This document shows positions 24,543 to 38,250 of a stretch of DNA of 64,000 bases, piece after piece. The first letter of the stretch is position 1. Each line of letters starts with the position of its first letter. The notes beneath the pieces are model-generated. The model was not told where the DNA came from, made no database searches, and was given only the letters and a program-made list of their open reading frames with translations. A program made the translations under genes and the position numbers. This DNA comes from Symsagittifera roscoffensis (Eukaryota; Xenacoelomorpha; Acoela; Convolutidae): NCBI RefSeq assembly GCF_963678635.1, contig NW_026970820.1, positions 1 through 64,000 of the forward strand. Reading direction: 5' to 3'.

Positions 24543-26173
24543 TTGTCACTGTGGCCCCGCTGTATTCTTGACTTTTGAGGAGAAGGTTCCGCGGGGGGCG
24601 GAGCAGGGGAACGCTTAACGCACTCGCAAAAGGAGCACCCTTCGGGTGCTCTTTTTTGCTCGAAAGTTTTCTGAAACGGTATCTGATGAACTTTGTAAGG
24701 TGTCACAAAAGCAACAACACAAAACGTTCTGTATGTGATTAGAAAAGGTCAAAAAAATTTCTCATATTTTCAATGACTGAATCTACACCTGATCAGTCTC
24801 TAGAGAACTCTAAACCAAAGTAACTTTTGTTTTTCAGTGATTCATGAAGAGGACCGTTCCAACGAAAACAAGTTTTCGGAAACAGTCCTAATATTTTTCT
24901 TGGAGCTCATTTTCAAGTACGTGGACTTTCAGTTGTGACTAATACCTGAATTAGCCTTGGAATTTGTCCCAAAAAAGTTAAGTTTGTCTCAAATTGATTA
25001 GAAGCAATAGAAAAAAAAAAACATTTTTTTTTATTTGATAAAAAATACTTGAGTCAGAAACGTGAAAAATCCCTTTTTTTCAAAAAGTCATAAAAAGTAG
25101 TTCAGTTTGCATTAAATTACCAAACTAGAATATATGAACCAGTTCAGATTGGTTTTCATCAACAAAGCCGTAAAATTTCCATATTTAGAGAAAAGGCAAA
25201 AAAACACCTTTTTGGTTAACTGAAAAAGGTAGATAAATCGGATAAAGTCGTCTTCAAACCTATAGGACCGAAAAATGATCTAATTGAGGTATATATATAG
25301 TGTCCCTTGTAAGGTCACATGCAAAAAGGTGAAACAATTGGGGTGGCCACTTCAGAAAACAAGACTTTTTTTTCGGACTTTGGCCATTTTTTTTGTAGTA
25401 AAGTAGTAGTAAGTTACCAGAGAAAAAAAGTTGTAAAAACCAAAATTTTTATCCAATTTTGACATTTAAATACTCTATACCTACTAAAATGACTATGGCA
25501 AGCTCAAATATGCCATCAAAACTCATTTTTCTCACTTTTTAAAATTTTTGTTTTTTGGATATAAAATGTTGAGTCAGAAACGTGAAAAATCAATTTTTTT
25601 TCAAAAAGTCAAAAAAAGTTGTTCCAATCAATTTGTTTCACTAAAACACACTTTTTCAGCTTGTTCAGAATGGTTTTCATGTTTAAAGCTGAAACTTTAC
25701 ACATTTTGAGAAAAGTGGAAAAAACACCTTTTTAGTTACAAAAAAACCATCATTTTTGTTGCAGTTTTTGAAAAAACTCAAATTTTTGAGAGGAAAATTT
25801 TTTCTCAAACTTTTGAATTTAGGCTCCCCAAACAGTCTACTTTCATCCATTCCTTGTCAATATACCCCCTTTTTTGAACCAAAACAGAGTTAATAGGTGA
25901 TTTTTATCGAAAAACGTGTTTTTTACCATTTTTGCCCCCCATTTCCCTCTATAAGTCAACACATAACAAAATTTTGGCAAAACGGGGCAAAAGTGTATCC
26001 TTAGAATTTCAATACGGGGCTGCATGCAAAAAATTAGGGAATTCTGACCTCCAGTTTTCGAGAACACGACTTATTCTGCACGAAAGGTAATATAGGTAAA
26101 TGTTCTTTCGAACCGACGGGGCCCCTTCCCCTGTCTCTACTGAACGCCAAAGCCGGACGCGGCGGCCACCTAG
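24543..26173 (+). repeat. Array module 3: A1/A2 chimera, 1631 bp
   Basis: Head is A1 (hairpin 24626-24659, loop TTC; palindrome 24851-24888 of A1 type). The body from about 24890 to about 25780 carries A2-specific variants (AAGCAATAG, ATTTGATAAAA, GTAAGTTACCAG). The end from about 25790 is A1 again (tail hairpin 26115-26135). Recombination or gene conversion between module classes is the simplest reading. Confidence 0.85.
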
Positions 26174-27766
26174 TTGTCACTGTGGCCCCGCTTTTTTAGT
26201 GACTTTTGATGACTAGGTTCCGCGGGGGGCGGAGCAGGGGAACGCTAAACGCACTCGCAAAAAAGACCACCCTCAGGGTGCTCTTTTTTGCTCGAAAGTC
26301 TTGTGAAACGATTTGGAACTGTAAGTATTGGAAGCAGTTACACACAAAACGTTATGCATCTTTGTGATCATAGTCACAAGTGGTTTTCGACAGCTTCTAT
26401 ATTTCAATCTTGACATGATCTATTTCTAAAATGGCCAAAATAAAGTGATTTTACGTTTTTCAATGATTCTTGAAGAGGACTGTCTCAACGAAAACAAGTT
26501 TTCGGAAACAGTCCTGGTAACTCATTTTTGATCTCGTTTTCGAGTCTATCGACTTTCAGGCGTAATTAGTAGGCTAACAGGACCTATATTAGGTATTAAA
26601 AAGATTGAGTTTGTACCAAAATCATCAAAAGCAAGAGATACAAAAACATGAAAAAAGTTCAAAAAATTTCAAAAATTTAAAAAATTTGAAAAAATTTTCC
26701 ATAAAACTTGATTTTTTGTTTTGTCACAAAATAACAAAAAATTAACGTAAAATGAACTTTCAATAGTCCATTTTGACTAATTTTTACGATTCAAGCACAT
26801 TTTAACTTAATAACAACATTAAAAAAACCACTGGAAAGGGTGTTTTTCAGCAAACGCCCTTTTTGACCACACCTACGAAAATGATAACTTTTTATCTAAC
26901 AAATATAGAGACCTCGGGTTTTTTGCATTGTAATGGGTATACTGAAGACTACCTCTCGCGTGCTGAAACGAACAATTTTTCTCTTTAATTTTTCCCGCAA
27001 TTTCGAATTAGGGCGTTTTTTGGCAATTTTTGGTCCTTTTGGGCGGTAAAAAGTCAAACTTAGAGACAACTGTCAAAAAATCTGTTATCACATGATAGAG
27101 TCAACTTGCCATGGCGTACCAGATAGTGTCCTGATTCAGACGAAAATTGCCCTTTAATTGTCCGTGGGGGGAGGAAATTGAAAATTTTTATTTTTGGCGG
27201 GAAAATTTGAAATTTTTCAAAAAAACATTTACTCCACAGACAACGGTTTTAAACTAATGTTGGCATGGTACACAATTTATCGCTTCATAACTAGGGTCGA
27301 TTTCTGCCGGGAACATTGATTTTTTAAAAAAATGACCAAAATTTTTGTTGCATTTTTTCAAAAAAATCAAAATTTTGAGAAAAAAAAAGTTTAAAAATCC
27401 TACATATTTAAGCTCCCCAAACTGTCTACTTCCATCCATTCCCTATCAATATAACCCATTTTCTCAACCAAAATCAAGTTATGGGGCCAAAAAGTCAAAA
27501 AACGTGAAAAAACGACATTTCACGCCCATTTTCGCCCCAAAAGTACCACACATAATGTTTTTTCGGAAAAACGTCACAAGAGTTTTCGCCTTATCTCAAA
27601 AAGTTTCAGGGGGGTTGGCAAAATTTCAGAGAGATCTGACCTACAGTTTTCGAGAACTTGACTTTTTCTGCAAGAAAAGAATAAAAGGTAAATGTTCCTT
27701 CGAACCGACGGGGCCCCCTTCCCCTGTCTCTACTGAACGCCATAGCCGGACGCGGCGGCCACCTAG
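26174..27766 (+). repeat. Array module 4: A3, 1593 bp
   Basis: A1-like head, but the body after the head hairpin is the distinct A3 type (ATTTGGAACTGTAAGTATTGG). Head hairpin 26257-26291 has loop TCA and one broken pair. Palindrome 26477-26514. Tail hairpin 27707-27728 (GACGGGG/CCCCTGTC). The body contains an extra GGACCATCC-free region with TTTTTGGCGGGAAAATT shared only by A3 modules. Confidence 0.85.
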
Positions 27767-29395
27767 TTGTCACTGTGGCCCCGCTAATTAAGTGACTTTT
27801 GACGAGTGGGTTCCGCGGGGGGCGGAGCAGGGGAACGCTTAACGCACTCGCAAAAGGAGCACCCTTCGGGTGCTCTTTTTTGCTCGAAAGTTTTCTGAAA
27901 CGGTATCTGATGAACTTTGTAAGGTGTCACAAAAGCAACAACACAAAACATTCTGTATGTGATTAGAAAAGATCGAAAAAGATTTCTCATACTTTCAATG
28001 ACTGAATCTACACCTGATCAGTCTCTAGAGAACTCTAAACCAATGTAACTTATGTTTTTCAGTGATTCATGAAGAGGACCGTTCCAACGAAAACAAGTTT
28101 TCGGAAACAGTCCTCATATTTTTTTTCGAAGCCATTGTCAAGTACGTGTACTTTCAATTGTGACTAATAGCTGAATTGGACTTGGAATTTGTCCCAAAGA
28201 GGTTAAGTTTGTCTCAAATTGATTAGAAGCAAAAGAAAAAATAAAAAAAATTTTTATTTGGAAAAAAAAGTTGAGACAGAAACGTGAAAAAACCCATTTT
28301 TCAAAAGTCATTAAAAGTAGCTCCAATTGGCTTAAATCACTAGACTACAATATATATGAACCTGTTCAGAATGGTTTTCAAGACCAAAGCCATAAAATTT
28401 CCATATTTAGAGAAAAGGCAAAAAAAACAACTTTTTGGTTAACTCAAAAAGGTAGATAAATCGGGTAAAGTCGTCTTCAAACCTATAGGATTGAGCAGTG
28501 ATCTAAATAGGGTGTATATGTAGTGTCCTTGTTAGGTCGCATGCAAAAAACTAGAACAGTTTTGTTGGCCACTTCCGAAATTAAGACTTTTTTTTCGAAA
28601 TTTGGCCATTTTTTTTGTAGTAAAATAGTAGTAAAATAGCCGAGAAAAAAAATTGTAAAAACCAAAATTTTTATTCAATTTTGACGTTTAAATACTCTAT
28701 ACCTACTAAAATGTCTATGGCAAGCTCAAATAAGCCATCAAAATTCATTTTTTCTCACTTTTTAAAATTTTTGTTTTTTTGATATACAATGTTGAGTCAG
28801 AAACGTAAAAAATCAATTTTTTTCAAAAAGTCAAAAAAAAGTGTTCCAATCAATTTGTTTCACTAAAACACACTTTATGAACCTGTTCAGAATGTGTTTT
28901 TGGGTTAGAGCCGAAAATTCACCCATTTTGAGAAAAGTGGAAAAAACACCTTTTTAGTTACAAAAAAACCATCATTTTTGTTGCAGTTTTTGAAAAAACT
29001 CAAATTTTTGAGAGGAAAATTTTTTCTCAAACTTTTTTAATTGGGCTCCCCAAACAGTCAACTTTTATCCATTTCTTGTCAATATACCCCATTTTTTGAA
29101 CCAAAACAGAGTTAATAGGTGATTTTTATCAAAAAACGTGTTTTTTACCATTTTTGCCCCCCATTTCCCTCTATAAGTCAACACATAACAAAATTTTGGC
29201 AAAACGGGGCAAAAGTGTATCCTTAGAATTTCAATGCGGGGCTGCATGCAAAAAATTAGGGAATTCTGACCTCCAGTTTTCGAGAACACGACTTATTCTG
29301 CATGAAAAGGGTAAAAGGTAATTGTTCCTTCGAACCGACGGGGCCCCTTCCCCTGTCTCTGCTGAACGCCATAGCCGGACGCGGCGGCCACCTAG
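27767..29395 (+). repeat. Array module 5: A1, 1629 bp
   Basis: Head hairpin 27850-27883 (loop TTC), palindrome 28076-28113, tail hairpin 29337-29357. Last A module before the run of five B modules. Confidence 0.9.
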
Positions 29396-31612
29396 CACCC
29401 TCAAGGTCACGTGACTTATTTTTGTTTTGGGAATTTTCTGAAACCAAAAGAGAGCCTGGTCATGCATCGACATCACATCATGTGCTCAAGCAAATACGTG
29501 GACTTCTACGCATTCCCATTCGCAGTGCGCCCTTCGGGCGCAAATGCCAATGCTCAATTAATTTCGCCAGGTGAAAATTTTTTAAAGAAAAATTCTGATA
29601 AATTTTAACTTAAACTACCATCAAAAAACGCAAAGATTTCAAAGTGTGAAACAATCAAGTTTTTGCTATTACCGGGCATGTAGTGAGACTGAATCCGGCA
29701 AAAATAAATTGAAAAACGAAGGAAATGGAAAGAAAAAAATTGTTCAAAATAAGAACGCAACCTCAAAAACTTATTTGATCTCCGCTAAGGTCATAATTCC
29801 GATCAGGCTGATTTCAGATTTTAAGCGTACAATTTACGGTTACGGCTGCTCCCTCTACAGGTCCCAGAGGGACCGAGTGAGCATCCTACCTCGATCCAGG
29901 TTAACGGATAGTTGTTCTTAATTTTTCACAAATTTTTTTTTTCACTAATGCTTGTTTTCATTTCCTCATGAGAAGCTGTATTAATTTTAAAAAAATTGAT
30001 TTTATTAATCAATGCTTCCAAGAACAACTGATGTTAGGCGGTTGCAAATGCGGTTGCTGAAAACTAGTAAGGGATAATGATGAGAAAAATTGTAAGTTTT
30101 CAAATGAATTTAAAAACAGTTTTTTTCTTTTTTCTTTTGTAAATCGGGAGAAATGAATCATTTTTTTTAAAAGTTTTCCTCGCACCAACCACTGTTCTTA
30201 AGTAATGAAGATTCCTGTTCTAGCCGTTTATAACACTTTGGCAGAAAAAACATCAATATGATGTAAAATGTTTTAAAAAAGAGAAAAATTTAAAAATTAT
30301 GTTTTTTTTTAAAAATCAAAAATTTGTAATTTTCAAAATTGAAAAAAAGTGAAAATTAATTGCATATTACAATTCAGCGTACCCATTTTAGTGGGTATAG
30401 CATTTTGAATCACCAAAAAATGTTACAAATTGTAGATTTTATGAAGTTTTCATTTTGGCTATTTTTCCTTGTCGCCTCCACTTAAGGCACCTTTCAGCCA
30501 ACTTGAGAAACTGGAACCTAAACAAGCTATACAGATAGTCTGAATGAGCCATTTTCAGCGTGATAACACGCTTGGAAGAAAAAAAACTGCAGAAAAGAAA
30601 GGAAATTTTGAACTTTAACCTTTTTTCTTCTTCAAATGGCGATACTTAGAATAATTTTTCAGCTGAAAAGTTCAAAAAAAATCAAAAAATTCAAATTTTG
30701 AAAAATTTTTAAAAAAATCTCATCAGTCTGTTTATTGGAGTCTTCGAGGTTTTGGGAGACCTTATCTGGCGGCTAACAACAAGTGGATCACTTATTTTAA
30801 ATTTTTGAGAAAGGTCAAAAAAACCTGTTTTTACGATTTTTTAGACAGAATTCCGAAAGCAATATCTTGGCTAAAAACAAAAATGAGGGCCTAAAAATAG
30901 TACAAACAGTACTCCCACATAAAGTACATTAGGTTGGAAAGAAGAAATTGACTCTGATTCAAAAATCGTTTATTAATTTTATTTCTGAACAAAAAATTGT
31001 ATAAAAATCAAAAACTGAAAAATTTTTTGAAAAAAATGATTGTTTTGAAAAAGTGCCAATTTTTAGCTGAAACTTTTCATTTTAGCTAAAAAAGCCAGAG
31101 CAAGGCCCTTTAAGTTCAATTAAATTAATTAAGCAAATTATTTTCAAGTTTTTTCGTTAAAGGCTTTTATTTTGAAAAAGTATTCAAAAATGGGTAAAAA
31201 AAAGTCAAAAAAATCAATTTTCTCAGATTCAAAAACCTCCACCACCATGATGATTAGTTCGCTAGATAGGACTGCTGAAACCAATTTAGACGCATTTTCA
31301 TAAGTATATCAAAATTTTTATTTATTTTTGAGAATTAAGCAAAATAAAAACTTTTCCCAAATTGGGCAAAAAGCCCAAATTAGCCCAAACACCTGTTAAA
31401 AATTGTTGGGTCGAAAAATCACAAAAGGAAACCCCTATTCGTTTGACATTTTAGGGCCGCATGCAAAAAATTAGACCAATCTAACCTGACAATTTCGAGA
31501 ATCAACTTTTTTGTCAAAATTCTCTAAAGACCAATTTAGGGAGATTACTTGTACCGGTGGGGGCCCTACCCCACCTAAAAAATTTTTGAAATGCTGGAAC
31601 GCGGCCACCTAG
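29396..31612 (+). repeat. Array module 6: B, 2217 bp
   Basis: Head begins CACCCTCAAGGTCACGTG. Head hairpin 29526-29542 (TGCGCCC, loop TTC or equivalent, GGGCGCA). Mid hairpin 29860-29874 (GGTCCC-AGA-GGGACC) inside a highly conserved GC island at 29838-29905. Tail hairpin 31556-31575 (GGTGGGG/CCCCACC). A GCGTG/CACGC hairpin recurs in all B bodies. Confidence 0.9.
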
Positions 31613-33827
31613 CACCCTCAAGGTCACGTGACTTATTTTTGTTTTTCGTATTTTCTGAAACCAAAAGCAAGCATGGTCATGCATCGACATGATGTGCTCA
31701 AGCAAATACGTGGACTTCTACGCATTCCCATTCGCAATGCGCCCATCGGGCTCAAATGCCAATGCTCAATTAATTTTGCCAGGTGAAAAAAAAATTATTT
31801 AAAAAGTTCTGCTAAACTTTATTTTAAACTACCACCAAAAAACGCAAAGATTTCAAAGTGTAAAACAATCAAATTTTTGCCAATACCGGGCTTGCAATGA
31901 GACTGATGTTGGCAAAAGTAAAATACAAAATGTAGAAAATGGAAAGAAAAAAATTGTTCAAAATAAGAACGCAACATCAAAAACTTATTTGATCTCCGCT
32001 CAAATCATAATTCAGATCAGGCTGATTTCAGATTTTAAGCGTAGAATTTACGGTTACGGCTGCTCCCTCTACAGGTCCCAGAGGGACCGAGTGAGCATCC
32101 TACCTCGATCCAGGTTAACGGATAGTTGTTCTTAATTTTTCACAAATTTTTTTTTCTCTAATGCTTGTTTTCACTTCCTCATGAGAAGCTGTATTAATTT
32201 TTAAAAAATTTATTTTATCCATCAATGCTTCCAAGAACAACTGATTTTAGGCGATTACAAATGCGGTTGTTGAAACTAGTAAGGGATAATGATGAGAAAA
32301 ACTGTAAGTTTTCAAATGAATTTAAAAACAGTTTTTTTCCTTTTTTTCTTTTGTAAATCGGGAGAAATGAATCAGTTTTTTTTTAAGTTTTCCTCGCACC
32401 ACCCACTGTTCCTTAGTAATGAAGATTCCTGTTCTAGCCGTTTATAACACTTTGGCAGAAAAAACATCAATATGATGTAAAATGTTTTAAAAAAGAGAAA
32501 AATTTAAAAATTATGTTTTTTTTTTAAAAATCAAAAAATTGTAATTTTCAAAATTGAAAGAAAGTAAAAATTAATTGCATATTACGATTCACCGTACCCA
32601 ACTTAGTGGGTATAGCATTTTAAATTACCAAAAAATGTTGAAAATTGTAGATTTTATGAAGTTTTCATTTTGGCTATTTTTCCTTGTCGCCTCCACTTAA
32701 GGCACCTTTGAGCCAACTTGAGAAACTGGAACCTAAACAAGCTATACAGATAGTCTCAATGAGCCATTTTCAGCGTGATAACACGCCTGGAAGAAAAAAA
32801 AACTCCAGAAAAGAAAGAAAATTTTGAACTTTAACCTTTTTTCTTCTTCAAATGGCGATACTTAGAATAATTTTTCATCTGAAAAGTTCAAAAAAAATCA
32901 AAAAATTCAAATTTTGAAAAATTTTTTAAAAAATCTCATCAGTCTGTTTATTGGAATCTTCGAGGTTTTGAGAGATCTTATCTGGCGGCTAACAACAAAA
33001 GGATCATTTATTATAAAAATTTGAGAAAGGTCAAAAAAACATGTTTTTTCGACTTTTTTGACAGAATTTCGAAAGCAATATCTTGGCAAAAAACAAGAAT
33101 GAGGGCCTAAAATTAGTACAAACAGTACTCCCACATAAGGTACATTAGGTTGGAAACAAAAAATTTACTCTGACTCAAAAATCGTTTTTTAACTTTACTC
33201 TGAACAAGAAATTGAAAAGAAATCAAAAACTTAAAAATTTTTTGAAAAAAATGATTGTTTTGAAAAAGTGCCAATTTTTAGCTGAAACTTTTCATTTTAG
33301 CTAATAAAGCCAGAGCAATGCCCTTTAAGCTCAAATAAATTAATTATGCAAATTATTTTCAAGTTTTTTCGTTAAAGTCTTTTATTTTGAAAAAGTATTC
33401 AAAAATGGGTAAAAAAAAGTCAAAAAAATCAATTTTCTCCGATTCAAAAACCTCCACTACCATGATGATTAGTGCGTTAGATAGGACTGCTGAGATCAAT
33501 TTAGACGTTCTTCCATAAGTATATCAAAATTTTTACTTATTTTTGAGAATTAAGCAGAATAAAAACTTTTCCCAAATTGGGCAAAAAGCCCAAATTAGCC
33601 CAAACACCTGTTAAAAATTGTTGGGTCAAAAAATCACAAAAGGAAACCCCTATTCGTTTGACATTTTAGGGCCGCATGCAAAAAATTAGACCAATCTAAC
33701 CTGACAATTTCGAGAATCAACTTTTTTGTCAAAATTCTCTAAAGACCAATTTAGGGAGATTACTTGTACCGGTGGGGGCCCTACCCCACCTAAAAAATTT
33801 TTGAAATGCTGGAACGCGGCCACCTAG
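31613..33827 (+). repeat. Array module 7: B, 2215 bp
   Basis: As module 6. Head hairpin at 31738-31754 is damaged by substitutions in the loop and right arm. Mid hairpin 32074-32088 and tail hairpin 33771-33790 are intact. Confidence 0.9.
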
Positions 33828-36040
33828 CACCTTCAAGGTCACGTGACTTATTTTTGTTTTTGATATTTTCTGAAACCAAAAGAGAGCGTGGTCATGCATC
33901 GACATCATGTGCTCAAGCAAATACGTGGACTTCTACGCATTCCCATTCGATATGCGCCCTTCGGGTGCAAATGCCAATGCTCAAATAATTTCGCCAGGTG
34001 AAAAAAAAATTATTTAAAAAGTTCTGCTAAACTTTACTTTAGACTACCACCAAAAAACGCAAAGATTTCAAAGTGTAAAACAATCAAATTTTTGCCAATA
34101 CCGGGCTTGCAAATAGACTGATGTTGGCAAAAGTAAAGTAGAAAATGTAGAAAATGGAAAGAAAAAAATTGTTCAAAATAAGAACGCAACATCAAAAACT
34201 TATTTGATATCCGCTCATGTCATAATTCCGATCAGGCTGATTTCAGATTTTAAGCGTAGAATTTACGGTTACGGCTGCTCCCTCTACAGGTCCCAGAGGG
34301 ACCGAGTGAGCATCCTACCTCGATCCAGGTTAACGGATAGTTGTTCTTAATTTTTCACAAAATTTTTTTTTCACTAATGCTTAATTTCAATTCCTCATGA
34401 GAAGCTGTATTAATTTTAAAAAAATTGATTTTAGTACTCAATGCTTCCAAGAACAACTGATGTTAGGCGGTTACAAATGCGGTTGTTGAAAACTAGTAAG
34501 GGATAATGATGAGAAAAATTGTAAGTTTTCAAATGAATTTAAAAACAGTTTTTTTCTTTTTTCTTTTATAAATCGGGAGAAACGAATCACTTTTTTTAAG
34601 TTTTCCTCGCACCACCCACTGTTCTTAAGTAATGAAGATTCCTGTTGTAGCCGTTTATAACACTTTGGCAGAAAAAACATCAATATGATGTAAAATGTTT
34701 TAAAAAAAAGAAAAATTTAAAAATTATTTAAAAAAAAAAAAATCAAAAACTTGTAATTTTCAAAATTGAAAAAAAGTGAAAATTAGTTGCATATTACGAT
34801 TCAGCGTACCCAACTTAGTGGGTCTAGCATTTTAAATTACCAAAAAATATTGAAAATTGTAGATTTTATGAAGTTTTCATTTTGGCTATTTTTCCTTGTC
34901 GCCTCCACTTAAGGCACCTTTGAGCCAACTTGAGAAACTGGAACCTAAACAAGCTGCACAGATGGTCAAAATGAGCCATTTTCAGCGTGATAACACGCCT
35001 GGAAGAAAAAACACTCCAGAAAAGAAAGAAAATTATGAACTTTAACCTTTTTTTCTTCTTCAAATGGCGATACTTAGAATAATTTTTCAGCTGAAAAGTT
35101 CAAAAAATATCAAAAATTTCAAATTTTGACAAAAATTTTAAAAAATCTCATCAGTCTGATTATTGGAGTGTTCGAAGTTTTGGGAGACCTTATCTGGCGG
35201 CTACCAACAAGTGGATCACTTATTTTAAAGTTTTGAGAAAGGTCAAAAAAACATGTTTTTTCGATTTTTTTGACAGAATTCCGGAAGCAATATCTTGGCT
35301 AAAAACAAGAATGAGGGCCTAAAATTAGTACAAACAGTACTCCCACATAAGGTACATTAGGTTGGAAACAAAAAACTTACTCTGACTCAAAAATCGTTTT
35401 TTAACTTTATTTCTGAACAAGAAATTGAAAAGAAATCAAAAACTTAAAATTTTTTTGAAAAAAATGATTGTTTTGAAAAAGTGCCAATTTTTAGCTGAAA
35501 CTTTTCATTTTAGCTAATAAAGCCAGAGCACTGCCCTTTAAGCTCAAATAAATTAATTAGGCAAATTATTTTCAAGTTTTTTCGTTAGAGGCTTTCATTT
35601 TGAAAAAGTATTCAAAAATGGATAAAAAAAGGTCAAAAAAATCAATTTTCTCCGATTCAAAAACCTCCACTACCATGATGATTAGTTCGTTAGATAGGAC
35701 TGCTGAGATCAGTTTAGACTTACTTTCATAAAAATATCAAAATTTTTACTTATTTTTGAGAATTAGGCAAAATAAAAACTTTTCCCAAATTGGGCAAAAA
35801 GCCCAAATTAGCCCAAACACCTGTTAAAAATTGTTGGGTCAAAAAATCACAAAAGGAAACCCCTATTCGTTTGACATTTTAGGGCCGCATGCAAAAAATT
35901 AGACCAATCTAACCTGACAATTTCGAGAATCGACTTTTTTGTCAAAATTCTCTAAAGACCAATTTAGGGAGATTACTTGTACCGGTGGGGGCCCTACCCC
36001 ACCTAAAAAATTTTTGAAATGCTGGAACGCGGCCACCTAG
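33828..36040 (+). repeat. Array module 8: B, 2213 bp
   Basis: Head hairpin 33953-33969 with one G-T wobble pair, mid hairpin 34289-34303, tail hairpin 35984-36003. Confidence 0.9.
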
Positions 36041-38250
36041 CACCCTCAAGGTCACGTGACTTATTTTTGTTTTTCGTATTTTCTGAAACCAAAACATTAA
36101 GGTCATGCGTCCATATCATGGCCTCAAGCAAAGACGTCGGACTCTACGCATTCCCATTTGCAATGCGCCCTTGGGGCGCAAATGCCAATGCTCAATTAAT
36201 TTTGCCAGGTGAAAATTTTTCAAAGGAAAATTCTGATAAATTTTAACTTAAACTACCACCAAAAAAACCAAAGATATCAAAGTGTGAAACAATCATGTTT
36301 TGCTAATACCGGGCATGCAGTGAGACTGATTTTGGCAAAAATAAAATGGAAAATGAAGGAAATGGAAAGAAAAAATTTGTTCAAAATAAGAACGCAACAT
36401 AAAAAACTTATTTGATTTCCGCTAATGTCATAATTCCGATCAGGCTGATTTCAGATTTTAAGCATAGAATTTTACGGTTACGGCTGCTCCCTCTACAGGT
36501 CCCAGAGGGACCGAGTGAGCATCCTACCTCGATCCAGGACAACGGATAGTTGTTTTTAATTTTTCATAAAATTTATTTTTCTTTAATGCTTGTTTTCATT
36601 TTCTCATGAGAAGCTGTATGATTTTAAAAAAAATTGATTTCATTAAGCAATGGTTCTAAGAACAACTGACGTTAGGCGCTTACAAATACGGTTGGTGAAA
36701 ACTGGTAAAGGATAATGTTGAGAAAAATTGTAAGCTTTCAAGAAAATTAAAAAAACAGTTTTTTTCTTTTTTTTCTTTTGTAAGTCGGGAGAAATCATTA
36801 AGTTTTTTTAAATTTTCCTCGCACCACCCACTGCTCTTAAGTAGTGAAGATTCATATTCTAGCCATTTATAACATTTTGGCCGAAAAAACATCAATATGT
36901 TGTAAAATGTTTTAAAATAGAGAAAAATTAAAAATTATCTTTTTTTTCGAAAAAATCAAAATTTAGTTATTTTCAAAAATGTAAAAAAGTGAAAAACAAT
37001 TGCATATTACGATTCACCGTACCCAAATTAGTGGGTCTAGTATTTTAAATTATCAAAAAATGTTGAAAATTGTGGATTTTATGAAGTTTTCATTCTGGCT
37101 ATTTTTCCTTGTTGCCTCCACTTAAGGCACCTTTGAGCCAACTTGAGAAACTGGAGCCTAAACAAGCTATACAGATAGTCTGAATGAGCCATTTTCAGCG
37201 TGATAACACGCCTGGAAGAAAAAAACTCCAGAAAAGAAAGAAAACTTTGAACTTTAACCTTTTTTCTTCTTCAAATGGAGATACTTAGAATAATTTTTCA
37301 GCCGAAAAGTTCAAAAAAAATCAAAAAATTCAAATTTCGAAGAAATTAAAAAAAATCTCATCAGTCTGTTCATTGGAGTCTTCGATGTTCTGGGAGACCT
37401 TATCTGGCGACTAACAACAAGTGGATCACTTATTTTAAAATTTTGAGAAAGGTCAAAAAAACATGTTTTTTCGACTTTTTTGACAGAATTTCGAAAGCAA
37501 TATCTTGGCTAAAAACAAGAATGAGGGCCTAAAATTAGTACAAACAGTACTCCCAAATAAGGTACACTACGTTGGAAACAAAAAATTTACTCTGACTCAA
37601 AAATCGTTTTTTAACTTTATTTCTGAACAAGAAATTGAAAAGAAATCAAAAATTTAAAAATTTTTTGAAAAAAATGATTGTTTTGAAAAATTGCCAAATT
37701 TTAGCTGAAACTTTTCATTTTAGCTAATAAAGCCAGAGCAATGCCCTTTAAGCACAAATAATTTAATTATGCAAATTATTTTCAAGTTTTTTCGTTAAAG
37801 CCTTTTATTTTGAAAAAGTATTCAAAAATGGGTAAAAAAAAGTTAAAAAAATCAATTTTCTCCGATTCAAAAACCTCCACTACCATGATGATTAGTGCGT
37901 TAGATAGGACTGCTGAGATCAATTTAGACGTATTTTCATAATTATATCAAAATTTTTATTTATTTTTGAGAATTAAGCAAAATAAAAACTTTTCTTAAAT
38001 TGGGCAAAAAGCCCAAATTAGCCCAAACACCTGTTAAAAATTGTTGGGTCGAAAAATCACAAAAGGAAACCCCTATTCGTTTGACATTTTAGGGCCGCAT
38101 GCAAAAAATTAGACCAATCTAACCTGACAATTTCGAGAATCAACTTTTTTGTCAAAATTCTCTAAAGACCAATTTAGGGAGATTACTTGTACCGGTGGGG
38201 GCCCTACCCCACCTAAAAAATTTTTGAAATGCTGGAACGCGGCCACCTAG
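36041..38250 (+). repeat. Array module 9: B, 2210 bp
   Basis: Head hairpin 36164-36180 (loop TTG), mid hairpin 36498-36512, tail hairpin 38194-38213. The head differs slightly (GTCATGCGTCCATATCATG). Confidence 0.9.

Noticed and set aside
27345-27791. 148-codon frame in the array, with a 165-codon relative at 59390-59887 and a 163-codon one at 50365-50856
   Set aside because: Found only in A3 modules, runs through the tail hairpin and junction into the next module's head, and is rich in Lys/Phe from A and T runs; no motif.
29838-29905. 5S rRNA, tRNA, snRNA or spliced-leader gene within the B modules
   Set aside because: GC-rich, conserved and hairpin-forming, but it does not match the 5S or tRNA box sequences I know, and no Sm site context was clear.
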